From Nitrosomonas oligotropha (GTDB lineage: Bacteria; Pseudomonadota; Gammaproteobacteria; Burkholderiales; Nitrosomonadaceae), in NCBI RefSeq assembly GCF_900106555.1, contig NZ_FNOE01000003.1, forward strand, positions 62,001 through 126,000: 64,000 bases of DNA. The letters are read 5' to 3'. Below, piece after piece: positions 36,144 through 46,107 of the stretch. Position numbers and translations under genes: made by a program. Below the pieces are notes generated by a model that was given only the letters and a program-made list of their open reading frames with translations, ran no database searches and was not told the DNA's origin. Each line of letters opens with the position of its first letter. Within the stretch, counting starts at the first letter, position 1.

Positions 36144-38233
36144 TTGTTACCTCCAACCACGGAAGTGATTTTGATTTTTCGTGAATCCGGAATTTCAGAA
36201 TGCGCCAACACCCTTAACTGTGGAATCGCGCGGCGTAAAAATTTGGCCAGCAGGAAACGGATCGAGCCCGGCGCCAGCAATACCATCGGCAATCCCAGTT
36301 TTTCCTGCTGCTGAGCCGCATTACGCGCTTCTCTCAACAAGGTATCGGCCAACCCGGGTTCGATTCCGGCACCCTGTCCGCCACCGGTCTGCATAACGTG
36401 ACCCAGTATGTTTTCCAGGTCATGATGCAGGCTCATGACTTGGACTTCAGAACCGGCAGGATAAAATTGATCGACGATCGCACGCCCCAAAGCGGTTCTA
36501 ACAACTGCGGTCAGTTCGATCGCGTCTTGTGTCTGCGCTGCATATTCGGTCAGCACATCAATGATGGTGCGCATGTCGCGGATATGCACATTTTCTTCCA
36601 ATAGATTGTGTAAAACTTTTTGTACCGTCGATAACGGCAGCAACTTCGGTACCAAGTCTTCGATAAGTTTCGGAAACTGCGCATTGAGATGATCCAGCAG
36701 CTTTTGCAATTCTTGCCGGCCCAGCAACTCGGCCGCATGCATATGAATCAAATGATTGATATGCGTGGTCACCACGGTACTAGCATCAACCACGGTATAA
36801 CCGTTGATTTGCGCTTGCTCGCGCAAATTGGCTTCGATCCAAACGGCGGGAAGACCAAACGCCGGATCGGTCGTTGCGGTGCCAGGCAACTGCGCAGTGA
36901 CACGGCCAGGATTGATCGCCAGATACATGCCGGAATACGACTCGCCTTGCCCGATGATCGAACCTTTCAACGTGATGCAATAAGCATTCGGACGTAGTTC
37001 CAGGTTGTCGCGGATATGAATGACCGGTGGCAGGAAACCGATTTCCTGGGCGAATTTTCTGCGGATACCATTGATTCTTTTCAGCAGATCGCCCTGTTGC
37101 GCTTTATCGACCAAAGGAATCAAGCGATAGCCGACTTCCAATCCCAACGTATCAATCGGGGTAACGTCACTCCAGCTTGCGTCCGTTTTTTCGATGGAAG
37201 GCAATTCCGGAACCACCGTTTCAACCGGCTTAACAACTGGATTTTTTATTTTCAAGTAGGCTATTCCACCCAAAATGGACGAAATCAGCAGAAATACAAA
37301 ATTCGGCATGCCGGGAATCATTCCCATCACGCCCAAAATAACTGCGGTGATAACCAATATTTGCGGTTTGTTGAACAGCTGATTCAGAACTTGTTCGCCC
37401 AGATCTTCATCGGTGGTGACACGGCTCACCATCAAACCGGCTGCGGTCGAAATAATCAGCGCCGGGATTTGTCCGACCAAGCCGTCGCCAATGGTCAACA
37501 AGGTGTAATTCTTTGCCGCCGCGCCCAGCTCCAGATCATGTTGCATGACACCGACAATCAACCCGCCGATGATGGTAATCAACATAATCAAGATGCCGGC
37601 AATCGCATCGCCGCGCACGAATTTGCTGGCACCATCCATGGAACCGTAAAAATCCGCTTCCTGGGAAATCGTTGCTCTGCGTTTGCGCGCTTCATCCTCG
37701 CCGATCAAACCGGCGTTCAGGTCGGCATCGATCGCCATTTGCTTACCCGGCATGGCGTCCAAGGTAAAACGCGCGCTGACTTCGGCAATACGTCCCGCAC
37801 CTTTGGTAATCACAACAAAGTTGATCACCACCAGAATAATGAATACGACGATACCGACCGCGTAATTCCCGCCCACCAGAAAGTGCCCGAACGCTTCGAT
37901 CACCTTACCGGCAGCATCGGGCCCGGTATGACCTTCGAGCAATACCACCCGGGTGGAAGCGATGTTCAGCGATAACCGCAGCAAGGTAGTAATTAGCAGA
38001 ATTGTCGGGAAAACCGCGAAATCCAGCGGATTCCGTGTGTACAGACTGACCATCAGCACGATGATCGATACCGCGATATTGAAAGTGAAGAACACATCCA
38101 GAATGAATGGCGGCAGCGGCAACACCATCATGGCCAGAATCATAATAATCAACATTGGCCCAGCCAAGTTCTTAAGATTATTGAGCATTCCTACGGATGA
38201 CAATGTAGCTGCATTATTCATAGTGTGGGCCAT
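36140..38233 (-). CDS. flhA: Flagellar type III export gate protein FlhA
   Basis: A 697-residue export-gate component. The N-terminal half has about eight membrane helices, with the FHIPEP-type cytoplasmic loop (VSARFTLDAMPGKQMAIDADLNAG, cited by its ends FTLDAMPGKQMAIDADL) at about 150-170. The C-terminal cytoplasmic domain (from about 345) docks substrates and chaperones (GYRLIPLVDKAQQGDLL; VIHIRDNLELRPNAYCI). Length is normal. It starts 41 bases after flhB. Confidence 0.97.
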   Translation of the reverse strand: MAHTMNNAATLSSVGMLNNLKNLAGPMLIIMILAMMVLPLPPFILDVFFTFNIAVSIIVLMVSLYTRNPLDFAVFPTILLITTLLRLSLNIASTRVVLLEGHTGPDAAGKVIEAFGHFLVGGNYAVGIVVFIILVVINFVVITKGAGRIAEVSARFTLDAMPGKQMAIDADLNAGLIGEDEARKRRATISQEADFYGSMDGASKFVRGDAIAGILIMLITIIGGLIVGVMQHDLELGAAAKNYTLLTIGDGLVGQIPALIISTAAGLMVSRVTTDEDLGEQVLNQLFNKPQILVITAVILGVMGMIPGMPNFVFLLISSILGGIAYLKIKNPVVKPVETVVPELPSIEKTDASWSDVTPIDTLGLEVGYRLIPLVDKAQQGDLLKRINGIRRKFAQEIGFLPPVIHIRDNLELRPNAYCITLKGSIIGQGESYSGMYLAINPGRVTAQLPGTATTDPAFGLPAVWIEANLREQAQINGYTVVDASTVVTTHINHLIHMHAAELLGRQELQKLLDHLNAQFPKLIEDLVPKLLPLSTVQKVLHNLLEENVHIRDMRTIIDVLTEYAAQTQDAIELTAVVRTALGRAIVDQFYPAGSEVQVMSLHHDLENILGHVMQTGGGQGAGIEPGLADTLLREARNAAQQQEKLGLPMVLLAPGSIRFLLAKFLRRAIPQLRVLAHSEIPDSRKIKITSVVGGNK

Positions 38234-38274
38234 AAAAACTGTTCATTAATAGTGTTCAACGTTATCCCGTCCCG

Positions 38275-39417
38275 CTAGACTGCCTGCTGTCCCGGATCCA
38301 ATTCCGCAGGAACTGGCACATCCACTGGCGGTTGCGGTGCTTTTCCGCCGTATTCGTTATAGCGCTTCAACTGGAAAACATAAGCCAGCACTTCGGCGAC
38401 TGCGGTATACAATTTTTCCGGTATTTCACTTTCCAATTCGGCGTGATGATATAAAGCACGCGCCAGCGGCGGGGCTTCCAGAATTGGGATACGATGTTCT
38501 TCGGCAACCTCACGAATGCGCGCTGCCAGTAAATGCACGCCTTTGGCGATGACTTTCGGCGCCCGCATGCTGTTACTGTGATAGCGCAGTGCCACGGCGT
38601 AATGCGTCGGGTTTGTGACAATAACGTCGGCTTTCGGTACTTCCGCCATCATGCGGCGGCGCGCGGCTTCCCGTTGCAAACCGCGGATACGTGCTTTAAT
38701 AAATGGATCGCCTTCACTTTCCTTGTATTCCTTGCGGATCTCTTCCTTGGTCATTCGCAATTGCTTGGCATGTTCCCAGATTTTGTAAGGCACATCGATC
38801 ACAACCACCAGGATCATCGCACCCACAATCAGCAGAAAACTCATCATCAGGAATTCACCCGTGCGGCTGATGCCAAGATCGATAGGCAACGTCAGCAGCA
38901 TCATCACGGATTCCTTGTTGTACCAGATCACCAACGCGGCGACACCACCGATCACGATCGTTTTAAGAATCGCTTTCACCAGCTCGATCAGGCTGTTCAC
39001 GGAGAAAATCCGGCCGATACCTTTAATGGGGTCAATGCGGTCAAATTTGGGCATCAGTGCCTTGGTGCTGAACATCCAGCCACTCAATGACATCGGTGCG
39101 AAGAAGGCTACGACCAGAAGTAAAAACAACAAAGGCGCAATCGCGATTAAAGCTTCAAACGCAAGCTCGTACATGCGGTTGACCATCAGATCCGGTTGAA
39201 ATGCCAGCTCACGGTCCAATTGCATGCCCGCTTTCATGAGTTTCAGCAACTTGTCCATCATGCCGCTTCCCATGAACAATATCCCGGCAGAGGATGCCAG
39301 CAATACAGTAAACGTAGTCAGTTCCAGAGAACGCGCAACCTGACCTTCCTCTCGCGCTTTCTCTATGCGCTTCGGCGTCGCCTCCTCGGTACGTTCTAAA
39401 TCACTATCTTCAGCCAT
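38275..39417 (-). CDS. flhB: Flagellar type III export switch protein FlhB
   Basis: A 380-residue export protein that controls hook-to-filament substrate switching by self-cleavage. The N-terminus (DLERTEEATPKRIEKAREEGQV) and four membrane helices are followed by the cytoplasmic domain with the NPTH autocleavage site (VIVTNPTHYAVALRY). The ATG at 39417 is chosen: GGAG lies 7 bases before it, inside an alternative TTG-started extension at 39429. First gene of the flagellar run; about 220 AT-rich bases separate it from the divergent acylase gene and must contain its promoter, which I could not identify. Confidence 0.96.
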   Translation of the reverse strand: MAEDSDLERTEEATPKRIEKAREEGQVARSLELTTFTVLLASSAGILFMGSGMMDKLLKLMKAGMQLDRELAFQPDLMVNRMYELAFEALIAIAPLLFLLLVVAFFAPMSLSGWMFSTKALMPKFDRIDPIKGIGRIFSVNSLIELVKAILKTIVIGGVAALVIWYNKESVMMLLTLPIDLGISRTGEFLMMSFLLIVGAMILVVVIDVPYKIWEHAKQLRMTKEEIRKEYKESEGDPFIKARIRGLQREAARRRMMAEVPKADVIVTNPTHYAVALRYHSNSMRAPKVIAKGVHLLAARIREVAEEHRIPILEAPPLARALYHHAELESEIPEKLYTAVAEVLAYVFQLKRYNEYGGKAPQPPVDVPVPAELDPGQQAV

Positions 39418-39638
39418 GACAAGCTCCAAATATCTACAAATGAATTATCATTGCGAACACTGGGATTCAATAGCGGGAATAAAGAAGGAATCATCCCCTT
39501 TATTATCGAAACATTGAAAATAATAACGAATAATTATTAATATCAATATGTTAAATAATAATTCATGCATAATATCGCGCCTTCGATGTATGTCCCGCAT
39601 CGCTACTCACCTAACGATCTAATTACTTTCATTTCCTT

Positions 39639-42023
39639 ATGCAGTCTACGTTACGTTTTATCCGCCTCTTCCTGATAACAAGCCTGTTAATCGTTTGCTT
39701 ATTGATGCTTACAGCAGCGTTATTATTGCGCGGCAGCTTGCCGCAATATGACGGCGAAGCGGCGTTACCCGGCTTGGCCAGCACGGTATTCATCGACCGG
39801 GATGCGTTAGGCAGTGTCACCTTGCAAGGTCAAAACCAGCTGGATCTGGCGCAGGCGCTGGGTTACGTGCATGCGCAGGAACGTTTCTTCGAGATGGATT
39901 TGATGCGCCGCCAAGCGGCGGGTGAATTGGCCGAATTATTCGGCTCCGGTGCAGCGCCGCATGACCGTAAAGCACGATTATTTCGCATGCGCGCACGCGC
40001 AACCGAGGTGCTGAATCAGCTTTCCGGAGAACAGCGGCAATTGCTTGATGCTTACCGGACCGGCGTGAATCAGGGACTCACCGCTTTGGCGGTGCGCCCG
40101 TTTCCTTATTTACTGACACAAAACCAGCCTGTCGCTTGGCGCAACGAGGACAGTATCCTGGTCATTTATGCGATGTTCTTCACCTTGAACGAAGAAAACA
40201 TTGACCGGGAGCTGGCGTTATCGCGGTTACGCGCAACGCTACCCGCATCGGTCTATCAATTTCTGACGCAGAATGCCGGAAATTGGGATGCGCCGCTGCT
40301 TGATGCGCCGATTACCCAGGCGCAACTCCCGCCGGCAACCGATATCAACCTGCAAGTGCTGGATAAACATTTATTCAAGGATGGCCAGCTGGATACGGAA
40401 CAGTCCCCGGGCAGTAACAGTTTCGCGGTTTCCGGCGCGTTAGCCGATGGTGCTGCAATCGTCGCCAATGACATGCATTTGACGCTGCGGGTGCCGAATC
40501 TGTGGTTCCGTTCCCGGCTGATTTATCCCGATGCCACCACTTCGGGCCAGCAGCACGACATCACCGGCATAAGCTTACCCGGTGTCCCTTCGATCGTGAC
40601 CGGATCAAACCGGCATATTGCGTGGAGCTTCACCAATAGCCACGGCGATTTTTCCGATTGGGTGCGCATTACAATCGATGATCGCGATAACACACGCTAT
40701 CTCGGCGCAACCGGCTGGCAACCGCTGCAAATCGTCGAGGAAACCATCCGTATCCGCAACGCCCCGGATGAAGTATTGACGATTTCCGAAACCGGATGGG
40801 GGCCGGTCATTGCGGAAGATCATGATAAAACACCGCTGGCGCTGGCCTGGACTGCGCTGCGGCCGGAAGCCGTCAATCTCAATCTGATCCAGCTGGAACA
40901 AGTAAAAACCGCCGCACAGGCCGCGAAAATTGCGCAACAATTTGGCATTCCGGTACAAAACTTCATCGCCGGTGATCGCGACGGCAATATCAGCTGGACG
41001 CTCGCGGGCCGCATTCCCGCCCGTTCCGGCAATTATGATGGGCAAATACCCGCCGATTGGACGCAACCCGATACCGGCTGGCATGGCTGGCTCGATCCCG
41101 GGCATTATCCAGTGCTTCACAACCCCGCTTCGCAACGATTATGGTCAGCCAATTCCCGCACTGTCTCGGGCGATCAACTCATGCTGCTGGGCAATGGCGG
41201 TTTCGATCTGGGCGCACGCGCCACGCAAATCCGTGACAGCTTATTGGCGCGCGAACAGTTTACCGTCGATGACTTGCAAGCCATTCAGCTGGATTACCGC
41301 GCGCTGTTGTTAACCCGCTGGCATCAGTTACTGCAAGCCACGCTCGAAACAGCAGACGACGCGGCCTCATGGATTCCGGTCATGAAAACCGCGCTGGCCG
41401 GTTGGAATGAACAGGCTGCCGCGGATTCTGTTGCATACCGCATCGTACGTGCGTACCGCTATGAAGTGATGAAAACCGTGTTAAATGGATTTGCTGCACC
41501 GGTGCGGCAGCATCATGAAAATTTTGAACTCCCCAGACTCAGCCAAACCGAATCGATTCTCTGGCAATTGATCGAGCACCAGCCGCAGCATCTGCTTCCG
41601 TCACCGTATAAAACTTGGGATGAATTACTCTACCGCTGCGCGCAAACGATTGCGGCACAATTACAGCAGGATGGCGGCATTGCCGAGCGAAACTGGGGAA
41701 TGCAGAATGCCGCGCGGATCAAGCATCCGCTCAGCCAGAAACTGCCCGGGTGGATTGCGCAATGGCTGGATATGCCGCACGACCCGCTGCCCGGCGATCA
41801 CAACATGCCGCGTGTGCAATCGCCCAACTTCGGCGCATCGCAACGCTCGGTGGTTGCGCCAGGGCAGGAAGAACAAGGATATTTTGATATGCCCGGCGGG
41901 CAAAGCGGACACCCGTTGTCGCCGTATTACGGCAGCGGGCACGCCAATTGGGTCAGCGGGAAACCAACGGCATTTCTTCCGGGTGTTGCTCAAAGGCAGA
42001 TGAAATTGATTCCATCGAAATAG
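39639..42023 (+). CDS. Penicillin acylase family protein (Ntn hydrolase)
   Basis: A 794-residue periplasmic Ntn-hydrolase precursor. An N-terminal membrane/signal segment (about residues 8-30) precedes the alpha-chain region (VFIDRDALGSVTLQG, LGYVHAQERFFEMDLMRR). The autoproteolytic site is PGSNSF: Ser259 would become the N-terminal nucleophile of the beta chain. Beta-chain motifs follow (IVANDMHLTLRVPNLWF, HIAWSFTNSHGD, NRxARIKHPL-type tail NMPRVQSPNFGASQRSV). The family includes penicillin G acylase, cephalosporin acylase and AHL-acylases that destroy quorum signals; the substrate here is not predictable from sequence. Divergent from flhB, transcribed alone. Confidence 0.93.
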   Translation: MQSTLRFIRLFLITSLLIVCLLMLTAALLLRGSLPQYDGEAALPGLASTVFIDRDALGSVTLQGQNQLDLAQALGYVHAQERFFEMDLMRRQAAGELAELFGSGAAPHDRKARLFRMRARATEVLNQLSGEQRQLLDAYRTGVNQGLTALAVRPFPYLLTQNQPVAWRNEDSILVIYAMFFTLNEENIDRELALSRLRATLPASVYQFLTQNAGNWDAPLLDAPITQAQLPPATDINLQVLDKHLFKDGQLDTEQSPGSNSFAVSGALADGAAIVANDMHLTLRVPNLWFRSRLIYPDATTSGQQHDITGISLPGVPSIVTGSNRHIAWSFTNSHGDFSDWVRITIDDRDNTRYLGATGWQPLQIVEETIRIRNAPDEVLTISETGWGPVIAEDHDKTPLALAWTALRPEAVNLNLIQLEQVKTAAQAAKIAQQFGIPVQNFIAGDRDGNISWTLAGRIPARSGNYDGQIPADWTQPDTGWHGWLDPGHYPVLHNPASQRLWSANSRTVSGDQLMLLGNGGFDLGARATQIRDSLLAREQFTVDDLQAIQLDYRALLLTRWHQLLQATLETADDAASWIPVMKTALAGWNEQAAADSVAYRIVRAYRYEVMKTVLNGFAAPVRQHHENFELPRLSQTESILWQLIEHQPQHLLPSPYKTWDELLYRCAQTIAAQLQQDGGIAERNWGMQNAARIKHPLSQKLPGWIAQWLDMPHDPLPGDHNMPRVQSPNFGASQRSVVAPGQEEQGYFDMPGGQSGHPLSPYYGSGHANWVSGKPTAFLPGVAQRQMKLIPSK

Positions 42024-42060
42024 CTGGTAACACAGCGTGTACCGGCTGATTTAACTCCGT

Positions 42061-42426
42061 TTAATGTTTTTTCTGCTCGTTGCGGGCTTCTGTTTCTTCA
42101 ATGATCTGCGCATCCTCGATGATCACGGTCTGATCCGTTTCCGCTTGCCGGTTGGCATCGCCGGGATGTTGCATGGAATTTTCATACTTCCTGCGTAACC
42201 ACCAGAAGCGTGTTCCGACCACCAAAATGGCCACTGCCAGTAGCGCAAGAAAAGCGGCAAAAAAGAATATGCCGAGTACGATCATGATCGCCACAACGGG
42301 AATGAGTATCGCATAGGTCAGCCAGCGATTCACCGGAGAAACCGGCACACGCTGATATTGACCTGATTCGTCCTGGCGGTACTCGGAAACTCTGCTGATA
42401 ATAATTTTCCTTTCTTCATCGCTCAT
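42061..42426 (-). CDS. Small membrane protein downstream of pepP
   Basis: A 121-residue protein. A charged N-terminus (SDEERKIIISRVSEYRQDESGQYQRVPVSPVNRW) precedes two close hydrophobic segments (about 37-58 and 58-76) forming a hairpin, then a basic loop (FWWLRRKYENS) and an acidic C-terminal tail rich in Glu. Its start overlaps the pepP stop by 4 bases (ATGA), so it is translationally coupled. I recognise no named family; a similar small membrane gene beside pepP is plausible in relatives but I cannot verify it. Confidence 0.7.
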   Translation of the reverse strand: MSDEERKIIISRVSEYRQDESGQYQRVPVSPVNRWLTYAILIPVVAIMIVLGIFFFAAFLALLAVAILVVGTRFWWLRRKYENSMQHPGDANRQAETDQTVIIEDAQIIEETEARNEQKKH

Positions 42427-43730
42427 TGCATCAACTCCTCTATTTCGGCAATTGTTTTGGGCGCCGCCAGCGTCAAAATCTCATGGCCCGATGGAGTAAC
42501 CACGACATCGTCTTCGATGCGGATACCAATATTCCAGAAATGTTCCGGCACATTATCCGCCGGACGAATGTAACACCCCGGCTCAACGGTGAGCACCATG
42601 CCAGGCTGCAATGCACGCCATTCGCCCTTCTGCTTGTACTCACCGGCATCGTGCACATCCATGCCCAGCCAATGCCCGGTTCTGTGCATGTAAAAACGTT
42701 TGTAATCTTCCGATTCCAGCACCGCATCGACGCTGCCTTGGCACAATCCCAGATCGATGAAACCCTGGGCCAATACCTGCAATGCCGCCTGATGCGGATC
42801 ATTCCAGCGCCTTCCCGGCTGTACTTGCGCTATTGCGGCGGCTTGCGCAGCCAACACCAGTTGATAAACATCGCGCTGCGCGGCGGTAAATTTACCATTC
42901 ACTGGAAATGTGCGGGTGATATCCGACGCGTAACCATCCAGCTCGCACCCGGCATCGATCAGTAATAAATCGCCTGATTTCAGCTCGGCATCATTCTGCA
43001 CATAATGTAACACGCATGCATTGGCGCCGCCTGCAACAATGGAAGTATAAGCCGGTGCTTGCGACCCGTGCCGGTAAAACGTATAAAGCAATTCCGCTTC
43101 GACTTCAAATTCGCGCATACCTGGACGCACCGTCTGCATCGCGCGCTGATGCGCTTGCGCCGAAATATCCGCGGCACGCTGCATGATCTGCAATTCATCG
43201 GTGCCTTTGATCAGGCGCATTTCATCCAGAAGCGCACGGCTATCATGAATTTCCGCCGGTACAGCAACGCCCGTGCGCGCTAATTCACGCACCCGGTTTA
43301 ACCAGCCGATAACGCGTTGATCCCACGCCGCATCCAATCCCATTGCGGTATAGACCGCCGGTTGATCGGCCAATAATTTGGGCAGCAATGCATCCAGTTG
43401 ATCGATCGGGTGCGCTTCGTCAAAACCAAATATTGTTTTGGCGGCCTCGGGGCCATAACGGAAGCCATCCCAGATCTCGCGTTCCTGGTCTTTCTGGCGG
43501 CAGAACAAAATATGCTTCGACGGTGCTTTATCATTCGCAGCAACAAGGACCAACACCGCTTCGGGTTCGCGGAAGCCGGTCAAATAATAAAAATAGCTGT
43601 CGAACCGGTACGGATAATGCGCATCCCGGTTACGCAACCGTTCCGGCGCTGTCGGAATAACCGCGATGCCGGATTGCATTGTGTTGGCCAGATGCTGGCG
43701 GCGGGCGATGAAATGTTGAAAATGTGTCAT
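42423..43730 (-). CDS. pepP: Xaa-Pro aminopeptidase
   Basis: A 435-residue metallopeptidase that removes an N-terminal residue next to proline. The creatinase-type N-terminal domain (ARRQHLANTMQSGIAVIPTAPERLRNRD) precedes the pita-bread catalytic domain with dimanganese ligands: LLIDAGCELDGYASDITRTF (two Asp), the His in HRTGHWLGMDVHD, Glu in TVEPGCYI and Glu in GIRIEDDVVVT. Length is that of E. coli PepP. It follows murU by 18 bases and overlaps the next gene. Confidence 0.96.
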   Translation of the reverse strand: MTHFQHFIARRQHLANTMQSGIAVIPTAPERLRNRDAHYPYRFDSYFYYLTGFREPEAVLVLVAANDKAPSKHILFCRQKDQEREIWDGFRYGPEAAKTIFGFDEAHPIDQLDALLPKLLADQPAVYTAMGLDAAWDQRVIGWLNRVRELARTGVAVPAEIHDSRALLDEMRLIKGTDELQIMQRAADISAQAHQRAMQTVRPGMREFEVEAELLYTFYRHGSQAPAYTSIVAGGANACVLHYVQNDAELKSGDLLLIDAGCELDGYASDITRTFPVNGKFTAAQRDVYQLVLAAQAAAIAQVQPGRRWNDPHQAALQVLAQGFIDLGLCQGSVDAVLESEDYKRFYMHRTGHWLGMDVHDAGEYKQKGEWRALQPGMVLTVEPGCYIRPADNVPEHFWNIGIRIEDDVVVTPSGHEILTLAAPKTIAEIEELMQ

Positions 43731-43748
43731 AAACGAGTTCTGATGTCC

Positions 43749-44465
43749 TTAAACCGATCCTGCTGTTGATTCTGCGCGCGATTGGAGTTGTTTGTCCAGC
43801 CATTCAAGCCGCTGCGGTGTTCCGACATCGACCCACTGCCCGGAAAAATATTCACCGCTGACTTTTCCTTCTGTCATGGCTTGCCGCAGCAGCGGCGCCA
43901 GTTTCACCGGCAAGCCAGGCGATATACCGCTAAAAAGCTGCGCCTGATAGATGCCGATACCGCTGAATGTCAGCTTAGGATTTCCAGTCAGCTTTACTTG
44001 ATCGCCATGCAGCGCAAAATCACCATCGGTATGATGTGGCGGATTGTCAATCAGCACCAGATGAGCAAGCCGCTGGTTTGTATCGGTTTGCATCGCATGC
44101 AAAACCGGTAGCAACGCCGCGTAGTCCATGCCGCAAAAAATATCCGCATTGACGACAAGAAACGGCAGACTACCGGATTCATCCGTCAACAGCGGCAAAG
44201 CATTGGCAATCCCGCCAGCCGTTTCCAGCACCACTTTCTCGGGTGAATAGTGAATATTAACACCATAACGTTCACCGCAACCCAATGCATTTTCGATCAT
44301 TTCACCCAGATATGCATGATTGATGACGATATCGGTAAAACCCGCGCGCGCCAGATTGTGCAACTGATATTCGATCAACGCATGGCCGCCCGCTTTCAGT
44401 AAAGGCTTCGGCACCGCATCGGTAAGCGGACGCATGCGCTCGCCGCGTCCCGCGGCAAGAATCAT
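43749..44465 (-). CDS. murU: N-acetylmuramate alpha-1-phosphate uridylyltransferase MurU
   Basis: A 238-residue nucleotidyltransferase that converts MurNAc-1-phosphate and UTP to UDP-MurNAc, part of the peptidoglycan recycling shortcut that bypasses fosfomycin-sensitive synthesis. The signature MILAAGRGERMRPLTDAVPKPLL opens the protein, with VNADIFCGMDYAALL (metal-binding Asp) and PGLPVKLAPLLR in the middle. The ATG at 44465, directly at the family's usual N-terminus, is chosen; the frame is open further up but would overlap amgK. The neighbour amgK, which makes its substrate, confirms the role. Confidence 0.93.
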   Translation of the reverse strand: MILAAGRGERMRPLTDAVPKPLLKAGGHALIEYQLHNLARAGFTDIVINHAYLGEMIENALGCGERYGVNIHYSPEKVVLETAGGIANALPLLTDESGSLPFLVVNADIFCGMDYAALLPVLHAMQTDTNQRLAHLVLIDNPPHHTDGDFALHGDQVKLTGNPKLTFSGIGIYQAQLFSGISPGLPVKLAPLLRQAMTEGKVSGEYFSGQWVDVGTPQRLEWLDKQLQSRAESTAGSV

Positions 44466-44484
44466 CGCTTTATAAGGAATACGC

Positions 44485-45489
44485 TTAGAAGGTGTAGCCA
44501 ATTTTCTGATCTGACTCAACAGGATGCAATTCATCCAGCAAATTCAGCAGCGGAGCCAGTTCACGGTAGCGCTCGCACGCTTTACGCAGATAATGCATCA
44601 CCAGCGGCATATCGTTCAAATAATTGGCTTTCCCATCGCGGTAATTCAGGCGGGCAAAAATTCCCAGCACTTTGAGATGGCGCTGCACGCCCATCCATTC
44701 AAAATCCCGGTAAAACTCCGCGAAATCGGCGGCGATTGGCAGCCCGGCCTTGCGCGCTTTCTCCCAATAACGGATCGTCCAATCCAAAATGCGCTCCTCG
44801 TCCCAATGGATATAGGCATCCTTGAATAACGACACCAGATCGTAGGTGATCGGGCCATACACGGCATCCTGAAAATCGATGATGCCTGGATTGGGAGACG
44901 TCACCATCAGATTGCGCGAGTGATAATCGCGATGCACCAGCACTTTCGGTTGCGCCAGATTGTTCTGCAAAATCCGGGAAAAAACAGCGCGCAAAACGGC
45001 TTGTTGCTGTTCCGTCAAATCCACTTGCAAATGCTTCGCGATATACCAATCCGGAAACAAATCGAGTTCCCGTTGCAGCAAGGCTTCATCGTAAGCTGGC
45101 AGACTTGCCGCCTGATGCGACAATTGTATCTTGATCAGCGCATCCGCCGCTTCCCCGTAAAGCTTGCTAGCATTACCGTTCTGGTGATTCAATGCTTGCA
45201 AAAATGTCGTATTGCCCAGATCGGACAGCAGCAAAAAACCCAGATCCAAATTTTGCGCCAGTATTTTCGGCACATGCACACCGCTAGCCGTCAGAATTTC
45301 CGCTACGCGCAAGAATGGCGTACAGTCTTCCTGTTGCGGCGGCGCATCCATGACGATAAACGTCTGATCACCCAAGGATGCACGAAAATAGCGGCGGAAG
45401 CTGGCATCCGAGGATGCAGGCTGCAAAGTAAATGGCTGCGCAGGAAATTGATCTTGCAGCCAGCGTTCGAGTAATTGTTTACGTTCCAT
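44485..45489 (-). CDS. amgK: Anomeric MurNAc/GlcNAc kinase AmgK
   Basis: A 334-residue sugar kinase of the aminoglycoside phosphotransferase fold; it phosphorylates MurNAc at C1 for MurU. The catalytic loop VLVHRDYHSRNLMV and metal-binding IIDFQDAVYGPITYDLVSL are intact, and the N-terminal lobe shows SSDASFRRYFRAS and FIVMDAPP. The stop is 19 bases before the murU start. The pair is diagnostic for the MurNAc recycling pathway found in Pseudomonas and many betaproteobacteria. Confidence 0.93.
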   Translation of the reverse strand: MERKQLLERWLQDQFPAQPFTLQPASSDASFRRYFRASLGDQTFIVMDAPPQQEDCTPFLRVAEILTASGVHVPKILAQNLDLGFLLLSDLGNTTFLQALNHQNGNASKLYGEAADALIKIQLSHQAASLPAYDEALLQRELDLFPDWYIAKHLQVDLTEQQQAVLRAVFSRILQNNLAQPKVLVHRDYHSRNLMVTSPNPGIIDFQDAVYGPITYDLVSLFKDAYIHWDEERILDWTIRYWEKARKAGLPIAADFAEFYRDFEWMGVQRHLKVLGIFARLNYRDGKANYLNDMPLVMHYLRKACERYRELAPLLNLLDELHPVESDQKIGYTF

Positions 45490-45732
45490 TGATGTACCCG
45501 GATAATTTACCGGTATTAAAACAAAGCACTAATTGAGTGTATTCATCTATTCACCGGCCAGCGGCAACATGGCACAATAACCAGCGATTGATAACAGTTT
45601 GTTTAAACTGGAACCCAATTCAATAACAGTGGATAATCCGTTTTCGTAAAGTAAAAAGTGTTTTGGATTTTATCACGTAGCCATCCCAATCAGCTGATCA
45701 ACTGGTAAGTCTCATCAACAAGGAGAACATCA

Positions 45733-46029
45733 ATGCTTAACAAAAATGTAATCGACGAAATCAATACCAAAGTCAGCGAAATATTGCAGAACAGCCCAGC
45801 CAAAGATATCGAAAAAAATATTCGTGTCCTGTTATCGGGCGCATTCTCACGGCTTGATCTCGTTACGCGCGATGAATTCGATATCCAGCAGGAAGTGCTG
45901 CAACGCACCCGGGAGAAATTAATACTTCTCGAAGCCAGGGTTGCTGAACTGGAAGCGCGCTTTAATCAATCCACCTCTACCTCAACAGAAAGAAATGTGA
46001 CACCGGATCAAATACAGACCGAAGGGTAA
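45733..46029 (+). CDS. ubiK: Ubiquinone biosynthesis accessory factor UbiK
   Basis: A 98-residue coiled-coil protein (BMFP/YqiC family) that assists late steps of ubiquinone assembly with UbiJ. The first half ([47 protein letters not shown], cited by its ends) is followed by the long coiled coil with [23 protein letters not shown]. The C-terminal 20 residues are polar and variable. AAGGAGA 6 bases before the ATG supports the start. ComM follows 78 bases downstream, a common order. Confidence 0.95.
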   Translation: MLNKNVIDEINTKVSEILQNSPAKDIEKNIRVLLSGAFSRLDLVTRDEFDIQQEVLQRTREKLILLEARVAELEARFNQSTSTSTERNVTPDQIQTEG

Positions 46030-46107
46030 TTTACGCAGATCATCACTCCTGGCTTCGTTCAGACCTGCTCCAGGCCGTACTTTCGCCTCTAGGATTACGA
46101 CTCGCCT

